The notes under the pieces were generated by a model. That model was not told where the DNA came from. It saw only the letters and a list, made by a program, of their open reading frames with translations, and searched no databases. A stretch of 43,152 nucleotides of DNA from an uncultured Pelagibacteraceae bacterium (lineage in GTDB: Bacteria > Pseudomonadota > Alphaproteobacteria > Pelagibacterales > Pelagibacteraceae), in NCBI GenBank assembly GCA_902625825.1, contig CACOCL010000006.1, positions 1 to 43,152 of the forward strand, written 5' to 3'. The position numbers and the translations under genes are program-made. Positions 24,899-36,531 of the stretch are shown here, in pieces (within the stretch, counting starts at the first letter, position 1; each line of letters opens with the position of its first letter).

Positions 24899-26053
24899 AT
24901 GTCGTCTAATATTAAAGTTTTACAAGTTATCCCTAAATTAGGTTTTGGAGGAGCTGAAACTGGATGTTATGACATCGCTCATTATTTACCAGAAAATGAT
25001 TGTCAATCTTATATAGTCACTAGTGGTGGGGAGCTGATAAAATTTGTTGATAAGAAAAAAGTAAAGTTAATAAGATTACCAGTACACAGTAAAAATCCTC
25101 TTTTGATATTTGTTAATGCAATAATTTTAATTGGAATAATATTATTTTATAACATTTCTATAGTTCACGCGCGAAGTAGAGCTCCGGCTTGGTCGTGCTT
25201 GCTTGCTACAAAGTTAACTGGAAGAAAGTTTGTTACAACATTTCATGGGACTTACAACTTTATTGGTAAATTAAAAAAGTTCTATAATTCTGTCATGGTA
25301 AGATCTGATTTAATAATAGCTGGATCTAATTTTATTTTTTCACACATCAAAGAAAATTATTCTGAATATCTAAAATCAAAAAAAAAATTTCTAGTAATTT
25401 TTAGAGGTATAAATGTTGATTACTATGACCAATCTACAATACTTGAAACTGATGAAAAAAAACTTCTTAAAAAATGGGAAATAACTAAAGAGAAAAAAAT
25501 TATTTTAATGCCTGGAAGATTAACTCCGTGGAAAGGTCAAGAATTATTAATAGAGGCAATAAATTTAACTAAGATTGAATTAGGCTATGAGGCTTTCAAT
25601 GTTGTAATTTTAGGAAGCGATCAAGGTAGAAAATTATATAGAAAAAAATTGATTAGAATGATTGAGCAATACAGATTAACTAATCAGATTAAACTAATAG
25701 ATAATTGTAAGAACATGGCTTTAGCTTACAAGCTTTCAGATATAGTTATTTCAGCCTCAATAGAGCCCGAAGCTTTCGGTCGTGTTGCAGTTGAGACACA
25801 ATCAATGGAGAAACTGATTATAGCAAGTAATATAGGTGGTTCAAATGAGACTATCATAAATGGTAAAACTGGTTTCCTATTCGAGTCCGGAGATCCAGTA
25901 TCTTTAAGCAAACAAATTATAAGAGCCATTACAATGGACGATCATTCTTTAGGATTGATAGGAAAAGAGGGAAGAAAAAACATTATAAAAAAATTTAATG
26001 TTGAAAAAATGTGTTTTTCTACTTATTCAGAGTATAAAAGATTAATAAATTAA
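24899..26053 (+). CDS. GT4-family glycosyltransferase
   Basis: A 384-residue GT-B glycosyltransferase. The N-terminal strand VLQVIPKLGFGGAETGCYD is the typical GGAE acceptor-side motif. The C-terminal domain has ILMPGRLTPWKGQELLIEAI, then SASIEPEAFGRVAVETQSM with the EPEAFGRVAVE motif (E-x7-E) that binds the nucleotide-sugar donor. Family members act on lipopolysaccharide or other surface glycans at the cytoplasmic face of the membrane. It ends exactly where thrS begins, making it the first gene of the run into the translation operon. It is not adjacent to other glycan genes, so its pathway is unclear. Confidence 0.9.
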   Translation: MSSNIKVLQVIPKLGFGGAETGCYDIAHYLPENDCQSYIVTSGGELIKFVDKKKVKLIRLPVHSKNPLLIFVNAIILIGIILFYNISIVHARSRAPAWSCLLATKLTGRKFVTTFHGTYNFIGKLKKFYNSVMVRSDLIIAGSNFIFSHIKENYSEYLKSKKKFLVIFRGINVDYYDQSTILETDEKKLLKKWEITKEKKIILMPGRLTPWKGQELLIEAINLTKIELGYEAFNVVILGSDQGRKLYRKKLIRMIEQYRLTNQIKLIDNCKNMALAYKLSDIVISASIEPEAFGRVAVETQSMEKLIIASNIGGSNETIINGKTGFLFESGDPVSLSKQIIRAITMDDHSLGLIGKEGRKNIIKKFNVEKMCFSTYSEYKRLIN

Positions 26054-27976
26054 ATGCCGAAAATTACACTACCTGATGGAAAAAATCTTAAATTTCCAAA
26101 TGAAATTACAGGGTTAGAGATCGCTGAAAAGATAAGTAGATCTCTTTTAAAGCAAGCCTTGATAATGAGTGTTGATGGTGATTTAAAAGATTTATACTTT
26201 CCAATTAAAAAAGATTGTTCAGTAAAAATTTTTACAGCAAAAGACCCTGAAGGATTAGAGGTTATTAGACACGATGCTGCACACATTATGGCTATGGCTG
26301 TTCAAGAATTATATCCTGGAACGCAGGTGACCATTGGACCAGTAATTGAAAATGGATTTTATTATGATTTTGCCCGAAAAGAACCTTTCACTGAAGATGA
26401 TTTAAAGAAAATAGAAAAAAGAATGTCAGAAATTATTGATAAAGATGTAAAAACAAGAAGAGAGGTTTGGGAAAGAGATAAAGCAATAAGTCATTTTAAA
26501 AAAATTGGTGAAAAATACAAAGCTGAAATAATAGAAAGTATTCCAGAAAATGAGGAATTAACTATCTATCATCATGGTGATACTTGGCACGATTTGTGCA
26601 GAGGTCCACACCTTTTATCCTCAGGAAAAATAGGCAAAGCATTTAAGCTCACAAAAGTTGCAGGGGCTTATTGGCGTGGTGATTCCAAAAACGAAATGTT
26701 ACAAAGAATTTATGGAACTGGTTGGGCGTCTCAAAAAGATTTAGATGATTATTTAAAAAGAATTGAAGAGGCAGAGAAAAGAGATCACAGAAAACTTGGT
26801 AAAGAAATGGATCTATTCCATTTTAGAGAAGAAAGCCCAGGATCTGTTTTTTGGCACGAAAAAGGATGGGCTTTATTTCAAAAATTAATTAACTATATGA
26901 GAGCACGCCAAGATGCTGCAGGGTATCGAGAAGTAAATACTCCAGAGGTATTGGATAGATTGTTATGGGAAAAATCAGGACATTGGGAAAAATATGGAGA
27001 AAATATGTATACATCTGAAACGCCCGATGAAAAAGTTTTTGCGATTAAACCTATGAATTGTCCCGGCCATATTCAAGTTTTTAATCAAGGTTTAAAGAGT
27101 TATAGAGATTTGCCATTAAGAATAACAGAGTTTGGTAAAGTTCACCGTTATGAACCCTCAGGAGCTTTACACGGACTTTTAAGAGTAAGGGCATTCACTC
27201 AAGATGATGCACATATTTTTTGTTCCGAAGAGCAAATTACTAGCGAATGTTTAAATGTAACAAATTTAATTCTAGACATCTATAAAGATTTAGGTTTTGA
27301 AAAAGTAGTTTTAAAATATGCTGATAGACCAAAGGTAAGAGTGGGTGAAGATAAAGTTTGGGATAAAGCGGAAGCATCATTATTAGAAGCAGTCAAAGCT
27401 TCAAAGTTAGAATATAGTATTAACAAGGGTGAGGGAGCTTTTTATGGACCAAAAATAGAATTTGTTTTAAGAGATGCAATTGGAAGAGATTGGCAGTGTG
27501 GAACAGTACAAGTTGACTTAAACTTACCTAAAAGACTAGATGCCTCTTATGTTGCTAAAGATGGTACAAAAAAAGTTCCTGTGATGTTGCATAGAGCATT
27601 ATTTGGATCACTTGAGAGATTTATTGGAATTTTGATTGAGAATTACGCAGGAAAATTTCCATTTTGGATATCACCACTTCAAACAGTTGTAATCCCAATC
27701 TCAGAAGATTTTGAAGACTATGCCAGTAAAGTTTCACAAAAAATTAAGGAAGCTGGAATGAGTTCTATGGTTGATTTAAAAAATCATAATTTGAATTATA
27801 AAATTAGAGAACATTCACTGGCAAAAGTCCCTCTTTTGTTAATTTGTGGTAAAAAAGAAGTTGACAGTAACTCTGTAACCATTAGAAGATTGGATTCTAA
27901 TAAACAAGAAAATATGGAACTAAAACTATTTCTAAAAAAATTTTCTGCTTTAAACAAAGCACCTTTTAAAAATTAA
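26054..27976 (+). CDS. thrS: threonyl-tRNA synthetase
   Basis: 640 residues, full length. The N-terminal TGS domain starts [16 protein letters not shown]. The editing domain has the [11 protein letters not shown] motif (HxxxH) and the later Cys/His pair in HDLCRGPHL. The class II catalytic core has motif 2 around [30 protein letters not shown] and zinc ligands including Cys in [10 protein letters not shown]. The C-terminal anticodon-binding domain ends the protein. It charges tRNA-Thr. The start abuts the GT4 stop and its stop abuts infC. E. coli also has thrS-infC-rpmI-rplT-pheST in this order. Confidence 0.97.
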   Translation: MPKITLPDGKNLKFPNEITGLEIAEKISRSLLKQALIMSVDGDLKDLYFPIKKDCSVKIFTAKDPEGLEVIRHDAAHIMAMAVQELYPGTQVTIGPVIENGFYYDFARKEPFTEDDLKKIEKRMSEIIDKDVKTRREVWERDKAISHFKKIGEKYKAEIIESIPENEELTIYHHGDTWHDLCRGPHLLSSGKIGKAFKLTKVAGAYWRGDSKNEMLQRIYGTGWASQKDLDDYLKRIEEAEKRDHRKLGKEMDLFHFREESPGSVFWHEKGWALFQKLINYMRARQDAAGYREVNTPEVLDRLLWEKSGHWEKYGENMYTSETPDEKVFAIKPMNCPGHIQVFNQGLKSYRDLPLRITEFGKVHRYEPSGALHGLLRVRAFTQDDAHIFCSEEQITSECLNVTNLILDIYKDLGFEKVVLKYADRPKVRVGEDKVWDKAEASLLEAVKASKLEYSINKGEGAFYGPKIEFVLRDAIGRDWQCGTVQVDLNLPKRLDASYVAKDGTKKVPVMLHRALFGSLERFIGILIENYAGKFPFWISPLQTVVIPISEDFEDYASKVSQKIKEAGMSSMVDLKNHNLNYKIREHSLAKVPLLLICGKKEVDSNSVTIRRLDSNKQENMELKLFLKKFSALNKAPFKN

Positions 27977-28522
27977 GTGGCAGATTTTAAACAAAATTAT
28001 TTTCAAAGAAGAACAAAAGATCGTGGTCCTCGATCTAATAATAGAATTTCATCACCTGAAGTTCAGGTTATTGCAAGCAATGGGGAAAATTTAGGTGTTA
28101 TTAATACGAATGAGGCTATCTCTATGGCAAAAAATCAAGGCCTTGATTTAATAGAAATAGCGCCGAATGCTAATCCCCCGGTTTGTAAAATAATGGACAT
28201 GGGAAAATTTAAGTATGATGCTCAAAAAAAAGCTAATCTTGCAAAAAAGAAACAAAAAATTATAGCTCTTAAAGAAATTAAGATGAGACCAGTTACAGAG
28301 ACTCATGATTATGAGTTTAAAGTTAAAAATGCAAAGAAGTTTATTGCAAAAGGAGATAAAGTTAAATTTACAATTAGATTTAAAGGAAGAGAACTTCAAC
28401 ATTCTCATTTGGGGAATGAGCTCATGACAAAAATAAAAGAAGACATGAAAGATATAGGTAAAGTAGAGTTACATCCAAAATTTGATGGAAAACAAATGAT
28501 TATGGTGATTCAGCCATTATAA
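27977..28522 (+). CDS. infC: translation initiation factor IF-3 (GTG start)
   Basis: A 181-residue IF-3 beginning with GTG directly after the thrS stop. The N-terminal domain has NNRISSPEVQVI and GLDLIEIAPNANPPVCKIMDMGKF, the linker is lysine-rich, and the C-terminal domain has IKMRPVTETHDYEFKVKNA and RFKGRELQH. It binds the 30S subunit and proofreads start codons and the initiator tRNA. In E. coli infC uses a rare AUU start for autoregulation. Here the start is GTG, which IF-3 discriminates less strongly, and no alternative ATG lies near the conserved N-terminus. Confidence 0.96.
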   Translation: MADFKQNYFQRRTKDRGPRSNNRISSPEVQVIASNGENLGVINTNEAISMAKNQGLDLIEIAPNANPPVCKIMDMGKFKYDAQKKANLAKKKQKIIALKEIKMRPVTETHDYEFKVKNAKKFIAKGDKVKFTIRFKGRELQHSHLGNELMTKIKEDMKDIGKVELHPKFDGKQMIMVIQPL

Positions 28523-28571
28523 ATATATAGGTTGTAAATCTTTGGCATTCTTTGTATAACCTCGCACAATT

Positions 28572-28778
28572 ATGCCAAAATTAAAAACAAAAAGCTCAGC
28601 AAAAAAAAGATTTAAAATCTCTGCAAGGGGGAAAGTAATAACTGCTCAAGCAGGTAAAAGACATGGTATGATAAAGAGAACAAATTCGCAAATACGAAAA
28701 TTACGAGGCACGACTACCCTTTCAAAACAAGATGGAAAAATTGTAAAGTCTTATATGCCTTACAGCTTAAGAGGATAA
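28572..28778 (+). CDS. rpmI: 50S ribosomal protein L35
   Basis: 68 residues, very basic. [20 protein letters not shown] is the L35 N-terminus, followed by [19 protein letters not shown]. It sits between infC (49-base gap) and rplT (one-base gap). In the 49-base gap there may be a leader or minor promoter, but I see no convincing hairpin. Confidence 0.97.
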   Translation: MPKLKTKSSAKKRFKISARGKVITAQAGKRHGMIKRTNSQIRKLRGTTTLSKQDGKIVKSYMPYSLRG

Positions 28779-28779
28779 A

Positions 28780-29136
28780 ATGGCAAGAGTTAAAAGAGGT
28801 GTAACTAGTAGAGCAAAACACAAAAAGGTTTTAAAATCTGTTAAAGGTCAATGGGGCAGAAGAAAGAACACTATAAGAGTTGCAAGGCAAGCAATGGAGA
28901 AAGCCATGCAATACGCTTATAGAGATCGTAGAAATAAAAAAAGAGATTTTAAATCACTTTGGATACAAAGAATTAATGCAGGTGTAAGAGCTGAAGGATT
29001 AACTTATTCTAAGTTTATTTATGGATTAAATAAATGTGGAATAAAAATAGACAGAAAAATTCTAGCTGAGATAGCCTATGATAGCCCAGAAGCCTTTAAA
29101 ACTATTGTTCAAAAAGCACAATCTGCTTTAAATTAA
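28780..29136 (+). CDS. rplT: 50S ribosomal protein L20
   Basis: 118 residues. [19 protein letters not shown] and [19 protein letters not shown] are the hallmark of L20, followed by [21 protein letters not shown]. It binds 23S rRNA early in 50S assembly and represses its own operon in E. coli and Bacillus. It is separated from rpmI by one base, so translational coupling is likely. A 43-base gap precedes pheS. Confidence 0.97.
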   Translation: MARVKRGVTSRAKHKKVLKSVKGQWGRRKNTIRVARQAMEKAMQYAYRDRRNKKRDFKSLWIQRINAGVRAEGLTYSKFIYGLNKCGIKIDRKILAEIAYDSPEAFKTIVQKAQSALN

Positions 29137-29179
29137 TCTTCGCTATTGTTTTATTTTTCTGAAGAAATAATCTGTATAA

Positions 29180-30247
29180 ATGTCAGATCTAAAAAAAATA
29201 AAAGATGAGTTTCTTCTAAAGCTCAATGAGAATTTAAATTTCAATGAAATTAATGAAATAAAATCAAAATTATTTGGAAAAAATGGTTTAATCTCTTCCC
29301 AATTCAAAAAAATAAGTTCAATTAACGAGGAAGAAAGAAAAAAATTTGCATCTGATTTAAATATTATTAAGGATGAACTTCTTGAACTAATAGACACAAA
29401 AATAAATAGAATTAAAAATTCAGAAATTAACGAAAAACTGGAGAAAGAAAAAATTGATGTAACTTTACCAGAAAGAAGTTTTGTGAGAGGAAAAATTCAT
29501 CCTGTATCTCAAACGATTGATGAAATATCTTCTATTTTTTCAGAAATAGGCTTTAGTGTAGAGGAAGGGCCAGATGTTGAAAACGAATACAATAATTTTA
29601 CAGCTCTTAATACTCCTGACAATCATCCAGCAAGAGATATGCATGATACATTTTACTTAGATAAAAAAAAAGAAAAATTATTACGAACACATACCTCGCC
29701 AGTTCAAATAAGAACTATGTTGAAAGATAAACCACCTTTTAAAATAATTGCACCTGGGAGAACTTACAGATCTGATAGTGATCAGACCCATTCACCTATG
29801 TTTCATCAGGTTGAGGGACTTCACATAGATAAAAACATTAATATGGGTCATTTAAAAGGATGTTTAAATTATTTTATTAAAGAATTTTTTGAAGTAAATA
29901 AAATAAAGATGAGATTTAGACCAAGTCATTTCCCTTTTACCGAGCCGTCTGCTGAAGTTGATATAGGATACGAAATGAAAGATGGAAAGATTGTCATTGG
30001 AGAGGGGAATCAATGGCTTGAAATTTTAGGATGTGGAATGGTTCATCCAAATGTTTTAAAAAATGTGAAAGTTGATCCATCAAAATTTCAGGGATATGCA
30101 TTTGGTATAGGGATCGACAGATTAGCTATGCTTAAATACGGTATTCATGACTTAAGAGCATTTTTTGATTGCGATTTTAGATGGTTAAATCATTTTGGAT
30201 TTGACCCTTTAGATGTTCCAACAAACTATAGAGGTCTTAGTAGATGA
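29180..30247 (+). CDS. pheS: phenylalanyl-tRNA synthetase alpha subunit
   Basis: 355 residues. The N-terminal coiled-coil arm is followed by the class II core. [21 protein letters not shown] leads into it, then [33 protein letters not shown], and [17 protein letters not shown], with the closing [18 protein letters not shown] motif 3. It holds the aminoacylation site of the alpha2-beta2 enzyme. Its TGA overlaps the pheT ATG by four bases (ATGA). Confidence 0.97.
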   Translation: MSDLKKIKDEFLLKLNENLNFNEINEIKSKLFGKNGLISSQFKKISSINEEERKKFASDLNIIKDELLELIDTKINRIKNSEINEKLEKEKIDVTLPERSFVRGKIHPVSQTIDEISSIFSEIGFSVEEGPDVENEYNNFTALNTPDNHPARDMHDTFYLDKKKEKLLRTHTSPVQIRTMLKDKPPFKIIAPGRTYRSDSDQTHSPMFHQVEGLHIDKNINMGHLKGCLNYFIKEFFEVNKIKMRFRPSHFPFTEPSAEVDIGYEMKDGKIVIGEGNQWLEILGCGMVHPNVLKNVKVDPSKFQGYAFGIGIDRLAMLKYGIHDLRAFFDCDFRWLNHFGFDPLDVPTNYRGLSR

Positions 30248-32649
30248 AAATCACATTTGATTGGCTTCAGGATCATTTAAAGACTAACTTTAAAGAAAAA
30301 AATCTTTTAGAACAACTTACCAACATAGGCCTGGAAGTAGAAAGTGTTGAAAGTCTTTTTGCTGAAAATGAATTATTTAAGATAGCAAAAATTGTTAAAA
30401 CTGAAAAACATCCAAATGCAGATCGGCTCAAGGTCTGTGATGTTAATGTTGGAGAGAGAGAACTTAAAAAAGTTGTTTGTGGAGCCTCAAATGCAAAAGA
30501 AGGATTAATAACCATATATGCACCTCCGGGTGCAACTATTCCTAAAACTAAAACAAAATTAGTAACAGCTAAAATCAGAGGTGTTACTTCTCATGGTATG
30601 CTCTGTTCAGAGTCTGAGTTAAATTTGTCTGATGAAGGTGATGGAATAACTGAATTATCATCTAAATATGAAAAAAAAATTGGTAAGAGTTTTTTTTCAA
30701 AATCAAAATCTAACCTTATCGATTTATCAATAACACCTAATAGGCCAGACTGTCTTGGTATAAGAGGTATAGCCAGAGATCTCGCTGCATCGGGTTTTGG
30801 AAAATTATTGGAACTAAAAGAAAAAAAAATTCAATCAAAAATAAAACAAACATTAAAAGTTAAAATCAATAAAGAAAAAAATCAAGGATGTAGCACTTTT
30901 GGAAGCTGTTTAATTACTAATGTAAAAAATACAGAAAGTCCCAAATGGTTAAAGAATAAATTGATTTCAGTTGGTCAAAAACCAATTTCTGCAATAGTTG
31001 ATATTACAAATTACGTGATGCTTGATATAAATCGTCCACTTCATGCATATGATGCAGACAAAATTGAGAAAGGTATAATCGTTCGAAACTCTAATTCTGG
31101 CGAGGAATTCATAGCCCTAGATAATAAAAATTATAAATTAGAAAAGGGAATGTGTGTCATAAGTGATTACAAAGGAGTCCTAGGACTAGGTGGAATTATT
31201 GGAGGAACTAGATCCGGAACAGAATTAAATACCAAAAATATTCTTTTAGAGTCAGCTTATTTTGAACCATCATCAGTTAGAAATACTGCGAAAAAATTGA
31301 ACCTTGATACTGACGCAAAGTTTAGATTTGAAAGAGGAATTGATCCATTATCAATTGAAGATGGCTTACATAAAGCTGCTTTATTGATCAAAGAAATTTG
31401 TGGAGGTGAAATTAGTAAAATAGATATTCAAAAAGTTGGAACCCATAAAATAAAAGTTATTAAATTTGATACCAATTTATTCGAGAGCATATCTGGATAC
31501 AAAATTTCTGTGAGTGAAATGATCAAAATTTTGGAAAATCTAGGTTTTAAATGTAAAAAAGAAAAAAAATATTTAAAGTTAACGGTTCCAACTTGGAGAC
31601 CCGATATTTCACAAGAAATAGATATTGTTGAAGAATTAGTAAGAATAAGTGGTTATGATAAAATAAAAATCACTAATCCAATTAAAGAAAGAAATAAATC
31701 TACTTTAAATAAATCTCAAAAGTTATTTCATTTTTTACAGAGAGCTGTTGCATCGAAAGGTTATTTAGAAGCAATTACGTGGTCTTTCACCGATGCAAAT
31801 TACAATATGCACTTTCAAGGTGAAAACAAAAATATTGAAATAATAAATCCAATAAGTTCAGATTTAGGAGTTTTAAGGAACTCGATATTTTCAAATTTAA
31901 TTATGCATATGAGTAAAAATTTAGACAGAGGTTTTAAAGATTTATCAATTTTTGAAATTGGCCCTGTTTTTACTGGTAAGAACCCGGGAGAACAAAATAC
32001 AGTAGTTTGTGGTTTGTCCTCTGGTAAAAAATCTAGGTTGTCTTGGATTGAAAAAGAGAGAGAGGTAGACGTTTTTGATATAAAAAGAGATGTAGTTCAA
32101 ACTTTAGTTGAAGCAGGCTATAATTATGATGAATTTTTCGTAGATAATGATACACCTAATTATTACCATCCAGGAAAATCAGGAAGACTATTTTTAAATA
32201 AGAATGAAAGTCAAGCAGCAGCTTTCTTTGGTGAAATTCATCCAAACATATTAAAAAAGATTGATATTAAAACAGAATCTTTATTAGGATTTGAGATTTT
32301 TTTGGATAATTTAAAAATATCTAATAAAAATCTCAAAAATCAAAAAATTAAATTTAATGTTTCTGATTTTCAGAAGTCAGAGAGAGATTTTGCTTTCACT
32401 GTAAATAAGGATGTTAAGGCACAAGATTTAGTAAATGCTATTTCAAGCACTAATAAAAATTTAATTAGCAACATAAAAGTTTTTGATGTTTATGAAGGTC
32501 AAAACATTCCTGAAAATCAAAAATCAATAGCAATAAGCGTAACAATACAATCAAATGAAAAAACTTTAAATGAAAATGATTTAGAAAATATTAATAATTT
32601 GATTATTAAAGCAGTTGAAAATAAAACTGGTGCTAAAATAAGATCCTAA
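30244..32649 (+). CDS. pheT: phenylalanyl-tRNA synthetase beta subunit
   Basis: 801 residues. Domains in order are a tRNA-binding OB fold ([19 protein letters not shown]), the B3/B4 editing module ([13 protein letters not shown]), the B5 DNA-binding-like fold, the catalytic-like core, and a C-terminal ferredoxin-fold anticodon-binding domain ([18 protein letters not shown]). It pairs with PheS. It is translationally coupled to pheS, and lepA follows after six bases. Confidence 0.97.
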   Translation: MKITFDWLQDHLKTNFKEKNLLEQLTNIGLEVESVESLFAENELFKIAKIVKTEKHPNADRLKVCDVNVGERELKKVVCGASNAKEGLITIYAPPGATIPKTKTKLVTAKIRGVTSHGMLCSESELNLSDEGDGITELSSKYEKKIGKSFFSKSKSNLIDLSITPNRPDCLGIRGIARDLAASGFGKLLELKEKKIQSKIKQTLKVKINKEKNQGCSTFGSCLITNVKNTESPKWLKNKLISVGQKPISAIVDITNYVMLDINRPLHAYDADKIEKGIIVRNSNSGEEFIALDNKNYKLEKGMCVISDYKGVLGLGGIIGGTRSGTELNTKNILLESAYFEPSSVRNTAKKLNLDTDAKFRFERGIDPLSIEDGLHKAALLIKEICGGEISKIDIQKVGTHKIKVIKFDTNLFESISGYKISVSEMIKILENLGFKCKKEKKYLKLTVPTWRPDISQEIDIVEELVRISGYDKIKITNPIKERNKSTLNKSQKLFHFLQRAVASKGYLEAITWSFTDANYNMHFQGENKNIEIINPISSDLGVLRNSIFSNLIMHMSKNLDRGFKDLSIFEIGPVFTGKNPGEQNTVVCGLSSGKKSRLSWIEKEREVDVFDIKRDVVQTLVEAGYNYDEFFVDNDTPNYYHPGKSGRLFLNKNESQAAAFFGEIHPNILKKIDIKTESLLGFEIFLDNLKISNKNLKNQKIKFNVSDFQKSERDFAFTVNKDVKAQDLVNAISSTNKNLISNIKVFDVYEGQNIPENQKSIAISVTIQSNEKTLNENDLENINNLIIKAVENKTGAKIRS

Positions 32650-32655
32650 AAAGAA

Positions 32656-34461
32656 ATGAGCGCTATTGAAAATATAAGAAATTTCGCAATTATAGCTCAC
32701 ATTGACCATGGAAAATCTACGATAGCTGATCGTATAATACATAAATGTGGGGGATTAAGTGATAGAGAAATGAAAGCACAGGTTCTTGACTCAATGGATA
32801 TTGAAAGAGAAAGAGGTATTACAATTAAAGCTCAAACTGTTAAATTAACTTACAAGTCAAAATCTGGTAAAGAATATACATTAAATATCATAGATACTCC
32901 TGGGCATGTAGATTTTAGTTATGAGGTAAGTAGATCGTTATATGCATGTGAAGGCTCAATTCTAATTGTTGATAGCACCCAAGGAGTTGAAGCACAAACT
33001 TTGGCAAATGTTTATCAGGCTTTAGATTCTAATCACGAGGTCATACCTGTTCTAAATAAAATTGACTTACCAGCATCAGATTTAGAGAAATCAAATAAAC
33101 AAATTGAGGATGTAATAGGTATTGATACAATAAATTCTATTCCTTGCTCTGGTAAGACTGGTGAAGGAGTTGATGAAATATTAGAAAAAATTATTGAAAT
33201 ACTGCCAAGTCCCAAAGGAGAAATAGATAAAAAGCTTAAATGTTTGCTAGTTGATAGTTGGTATGACACATATTTAGGAGTTGTAATACTGGTAAGAATT
33301 ATTGATGGAAAACTTAAAAAGAATATGAAAATAAAGATGATGTCAAATGACAAAGAGTATTTTGTTGAAAAGGTTGGAGTGTTTACACCAAAACCAGAAG
33401 ATGTAGAATATCTTAACGCAGGAGAAATTGGTTTCATTACAACTGGAATCAAAGAACTTTCAGACACTAAAGTTGGAGATACAATTTGTGATGCATCTGA
33501 TCCATTAAATAACGCACTACCAGGATTTAAACCAAGTAAACCAGTCGTATTTTGTGGCCTCTTCCCTGTTGATAGCTCAGAATACCAAAAATTAAAAGAT
33601 GGATTAGCAAAATTAAAATTAAATGATGCTAGTTTTACTTACGAGGCTGAGACCTCATCCGCATTAGGATTAGGTTTTAGATGTGGATTTTTGGGTTTGT
33701 TACATTTAGAAATAGTAACAGAGAGATTAGAAAGGGAATTTGATATAAATTTATTAACTACTACACCGGGTGTCGTTTATAAAGTTCACCTGAATAATGG
33801 AGAAATTAAAAATTTACAAAACCCATCAAACCTGCCAGATCCAACCTCCATTAAATTAATTGAAGAACCTTGGATAAAAGCAACAATTATTACTCCAGAT
33901 CAGTATTTAGGCTCTATAATGAAACTATGTCAAAACAAAAGAGGTGTGCAAACAAATTTAAGTTATTCAGGTAGCAGGGCTGTAATAAATTACGAAATTC
34001 CACTTAATGAAGTGATTTTTGATTTTAATGATAGACTAAAATCGATGACGAGTGGATATGCAAGTTTTGATTATGAAATTATTGGTCATAAAGAAGGTGA
34101 CCTTGTAAAGATGGGAATTCTTGTAAATTCAGAGCCAGTAGATGCGCTAGCAATGATGGTTCATAAAGATTTTGCACAATCTATTGGTAGAGAAGTTTGT
34201 GAGAAATTAAAAGATCTTATACCTAGACATAATTTTATGATACCTGTCCAAGCTGCTATAGGGGGAAAGATTATTGCAAGAGAGACTATTAAAGGTTTTA
34301 AAAAAGATGTTCTAACAAAAATCCATGGTGGTGGAGCCAGGGATAGGAAACGAAAATTACTAGATAAACAAAAAAAAGGTAAAGCAAAATCAAAGCAATT
34401 TGGTAATGTAGAAATACCTCAAGAGGCATTCATTGGCGTATTGAAAATAAACAAAGAATAA
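32656..34461 (+). CDS. lepA: elongation factor 4 (LepA) GTPase
   Basis: A 601-residue translational GTPase. G1 is [10 protein letters not shown]2 has [11 protein letters not shown]3 is [13 protein letters not shown]4 is NKIDLP and G5 is SGKTGEG. The LepA-specific C-terminal domain is present with [33 protein letters not shown] split across the tail. LepA influences 30S assembly or elongation under stress. It ends the translation-gene run; 16 bases separate it from the PQQ dehydrogenase. Confidence 0.97.
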   Translation: MSAIENIRNFAIIAHIDHGKSTIADRIIHKCGGLSDREMKAQVLDSMDIERERGITIKAQTVKLTYKSKSGKEYTLNIIDTPGHVDFSYEVSRSLYACEGSILIVDSTQGVEAQTLANVYQALDSNHEVIPVLNKIDLPASDLEKSNKQIEDVIGIDTINSIPCSGKTGEGVDEILEKIIEILPSPKGEIDKKLKCLLVDSWYDTYLGVVILVRIIDGKLKKNMKIKMMSNDKEYFVEKVGVFTPKPEDVEYLNAGEIGFITTGIKELSDTKVGDTICDASDPLNNALPGFKPSKPVVFCGLFPVDSSEYQKLKDGLAKLKLNDASFTYEAETSSALGLGFRCGFLGLLHLEIVTERLEREFDINLLTTTPGVVYKVHLNNGEIKNLQNPSNLPDPTSIKLIEEPWIKATIITPDQYLGSIMKLCQNKRGVQTNLSYSGSRAVINYEIPLNEVIFDFNDRLKSMTSGYASFDYEIIGHKEGDLVKMGILVNSEPVDALAMMVHKDFAQSIGREVCEKLKDLIPRHNFMIPVQAAIGGKIIARETIKGFKKDVLTKIHGGGARDRKRKLLDKQKKGKAKSKQFGNVEIPQEAFIGVLKINKE

Positions 34462-34477
34462 CTAGGATAATTCAAAT

Positions 34478-36481
34478 ATGTATAGAAAAATTATTCTGAT
34501 TTCTATTTTCTTATTATTTGCATGGGTATGGAAAGATTATAAAAAAATAGATACTTCGTTTGTAAATCAAAGTAGCATAACTTACAGCTATGACAATCTA
34601 AATAGTAATATTATAAAAAAAATACACAACTATATTAATCTTAAATATGAAAAATTTCTTTACGATAAATACGAAAAACATAAAAATTATTGGAACATAG
34701 AGGATAAATCAAAAAGAACCTCTTTGGATAAGTACAAATTAATTGAGGCTGAAAATAATTATACTGAAACAAAATTTCCTATTTCTAACACCGGGGTAAA
34801 TTGGTTAAGAAGTCATGGAAATAATTCATCAAATAGATTTTCCTCACTTACTAAAATAAATAAAGAAAACGCAAAAAACTTGGAAGTCGCGTGGACTTTT
34901 GAACACGAAGGATTTGCTGATGACATTCAAGCCAATCCTATTGTGGTGGAAGGGATTATTTATACACCTATTGCTGGAGGTTATATCGCTGCAATAAATG
35001 GTGAGAATGGAAAAATAATATGGAAGTCTGATCAATATGGTTATTTCGTAGCTAGAAGAGGTTTATTGTATCATAGAGATGAAGGTCAAAAATCAAAATT
35101 GTATTTTTCTAACAGAGAGAGACTAGTGTGTATTTTTTCAACAAACGGAAAACCTTGCAATGATTTTGGAAAAAAGGGACAAGTAAAGTCTGGACTTAAT
35201 GTCATGACCCCTGTCATTTATAAAGACAATATTATAATTGTTACCTGGGACCATGCAGTTGAGGTATATGATAAAAATAATGGAGAAGTAAAATGGAAAT
35301 TAAAATACAAAAAAGATATTGATAAAAGAATTGGAGGAAAAAAATTTATTAATGATGGCTATAATCCTTGGGGTGGTATATCGATTGATAACAAGCGTGG
35401 TTTGTTATATTTAACTACAGGAAATCCTCACTCTTATTTTGATGGAACTTTGAGACCAGGAAATAACCCTTATTCGGATAGTATAATAGCAATAGATTTA
35501 ATAAAAAAAAAGGTTCTTTGGTCTTTTCAGGAGACTTCTCATGACATATGGAATTCAGATTTACCAGCTCCTCCAATACTGACCTCATTGAAAAAAAATG
35601 ATAATTTAATAGATGTTGTTTTAACTCCTACCAAAAGGGCGAACACTATTATTTTAGATAGAATAACAGGAAAACCTATATTTGAATTTAGGTTAAGAAA
35701 AGTCCCTACATCAAAAATAAAAGGTGAAAAAACGAGCTCTTATCAACCTGATCTTATACTGCCCGAGCCTTTTGGTTATAATGAGTTTTTTAAAACTGAT
35801 TTTTGGTCATATGATAACGATAAATTAAAAGATATTTATTCAAAATTTGGAAACCATAAGATTGGATTTTATAATACTTACGAATTAAATAAAAAAAACT
35901 TACAATATAACTTTAACGGAGGTGCAGAATGGATGGGAGCCTCTGTTGATCATACTAAACAAGTTATGTATGTAACTAGTAATAATATTCCATGGCAAAC
36001 TAGTCTCGAGCAAATTGAGGATGAAAATACAGAAATTCCTTCTTACATAAGTAGTTTTGAAAGAGCTCTTGACGATTTAGGTTTTCCTATTGTTAAACCT
36101 CCCTGGGGCACTCTTACAGCGCTCAATTTAAATACAGGAAAAATAATATGGCAGATTCCATTTGGTGAATATGAATATTTATCAAAAAGAGGTATTGAAA
36201 TTACAGGAACAGAAAATTTCGGGGGTGTGACAGGTACAGAAGGTGGCATACTCATTGCAACAGGCACATTAGATAAAAAACTTTATGTCTTTAATTCAAA
36301 TGATGGCTCCGAACTGTATTCTTATGAATTACCTTTTATTGGTTCGGCACCTCCAACAACATATATCGCTAATGGTAAACAATATATTATTACTCATGCT
36401 ACTGGCGGAAGAACATTAATGCAAGGATATCCTGATCTTGTAGATAAAGGAAACGCGATAGTTGCTTTTGCTTTAAAATAA
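34478..36481 (+). CDS. membrane-anchored PQQ-dependent dehydrogenase (glucose-dehydrogenase-like)
   Basis: A 667-residue quinoprotein. Residues 1-20 form a single membrane anchor (IILISIFLLFAWVW). Residues 45-95 are a charged spacer. From about residue 105 the protein is an eight-bladed PQQ propeller: LRSHGNNSSNRFSSL, PIVVEGIIYTPIAGGYIAAIN, SHDIWNSDLPAPP (Asp356, the likely catalytic Asp) and PTKRANTIILDRITGKP (Lys386). These match membrane glucose/quinate-type dehydrogenases that pass electrons to ubiquinone. It lacks the five-helix N-terminus of E. coli Gcd. The substrate could be a sugar or other alcohol. No PQQ synthesis genes are visible, so the cofactor may be made elsewhere or acquired. 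Confidence 0.88.
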   Translation: MYRKIILISIFLLFAWVWKDYKKIDTSFVNQSSITYSYDNLNSNIIKKIHNYINLKYEKFLYDKYEKHKNYWNIEDKSKRTSLDKYKLIEAENNYTETKFPISNTGVNWLRSHGNNSSNRFSSLTKINKENAKNLEVAWTFEHEGFADDIQANPIVVEGIIYTPIAGGYIAAINGENGKIIWKSDQYGYFVARRGLLYHRDEGQKSKLYFSNRERLVCIFSTNGKPCNDFGKKGQVKSGLNVMTPVIYKDNIIIVTWDHAVEVYDKNNGEVKWKLKYKKDIDKRIGGKKFINDGYNPWGGISIDNKRGLLYLTTGNPHSYFDGTLRPGNNPYSDSIIAIDLIKKKVLWSFQETSHDIWNSDLPAPPILTSLKKNDNLIDVVLTPTKRANTIILDRITGKPIFEFRLRKVPTSKIKGEKTSSYQPDLILPEPFGYNEFFKTDFWSYDNDKLKDIYSKFGNHKIGFYNTYELNKKNLQYNFNGGAEWMGASVDHTKQVMYVTSNNIPWQTSLEQIEDENTEIPSYISSFERALDDLGFPIVKPPWGTLTALNLNTGKIIWQIPFGEYEYLSKRGIEITGTENFGGVTGTEGGILIATGTLDKKLYVFNSNDGSELYSYELPFIGSAPPTTYIANGKQYIITHATGGRTLMQGYPDLVDKGNAIVAFALK

Positions 36482-36531
36482 ATAAATAAAGAATATAAAT
36501 AAAGTGCAAGAGTATTAAATTTTATAAATAA

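Noticed and set aside
29137..29179. Terminator between rplT and pheS
   Set aside because: Only a five-base stem with a long loop and no T run; the genes are probably cotranscribed.
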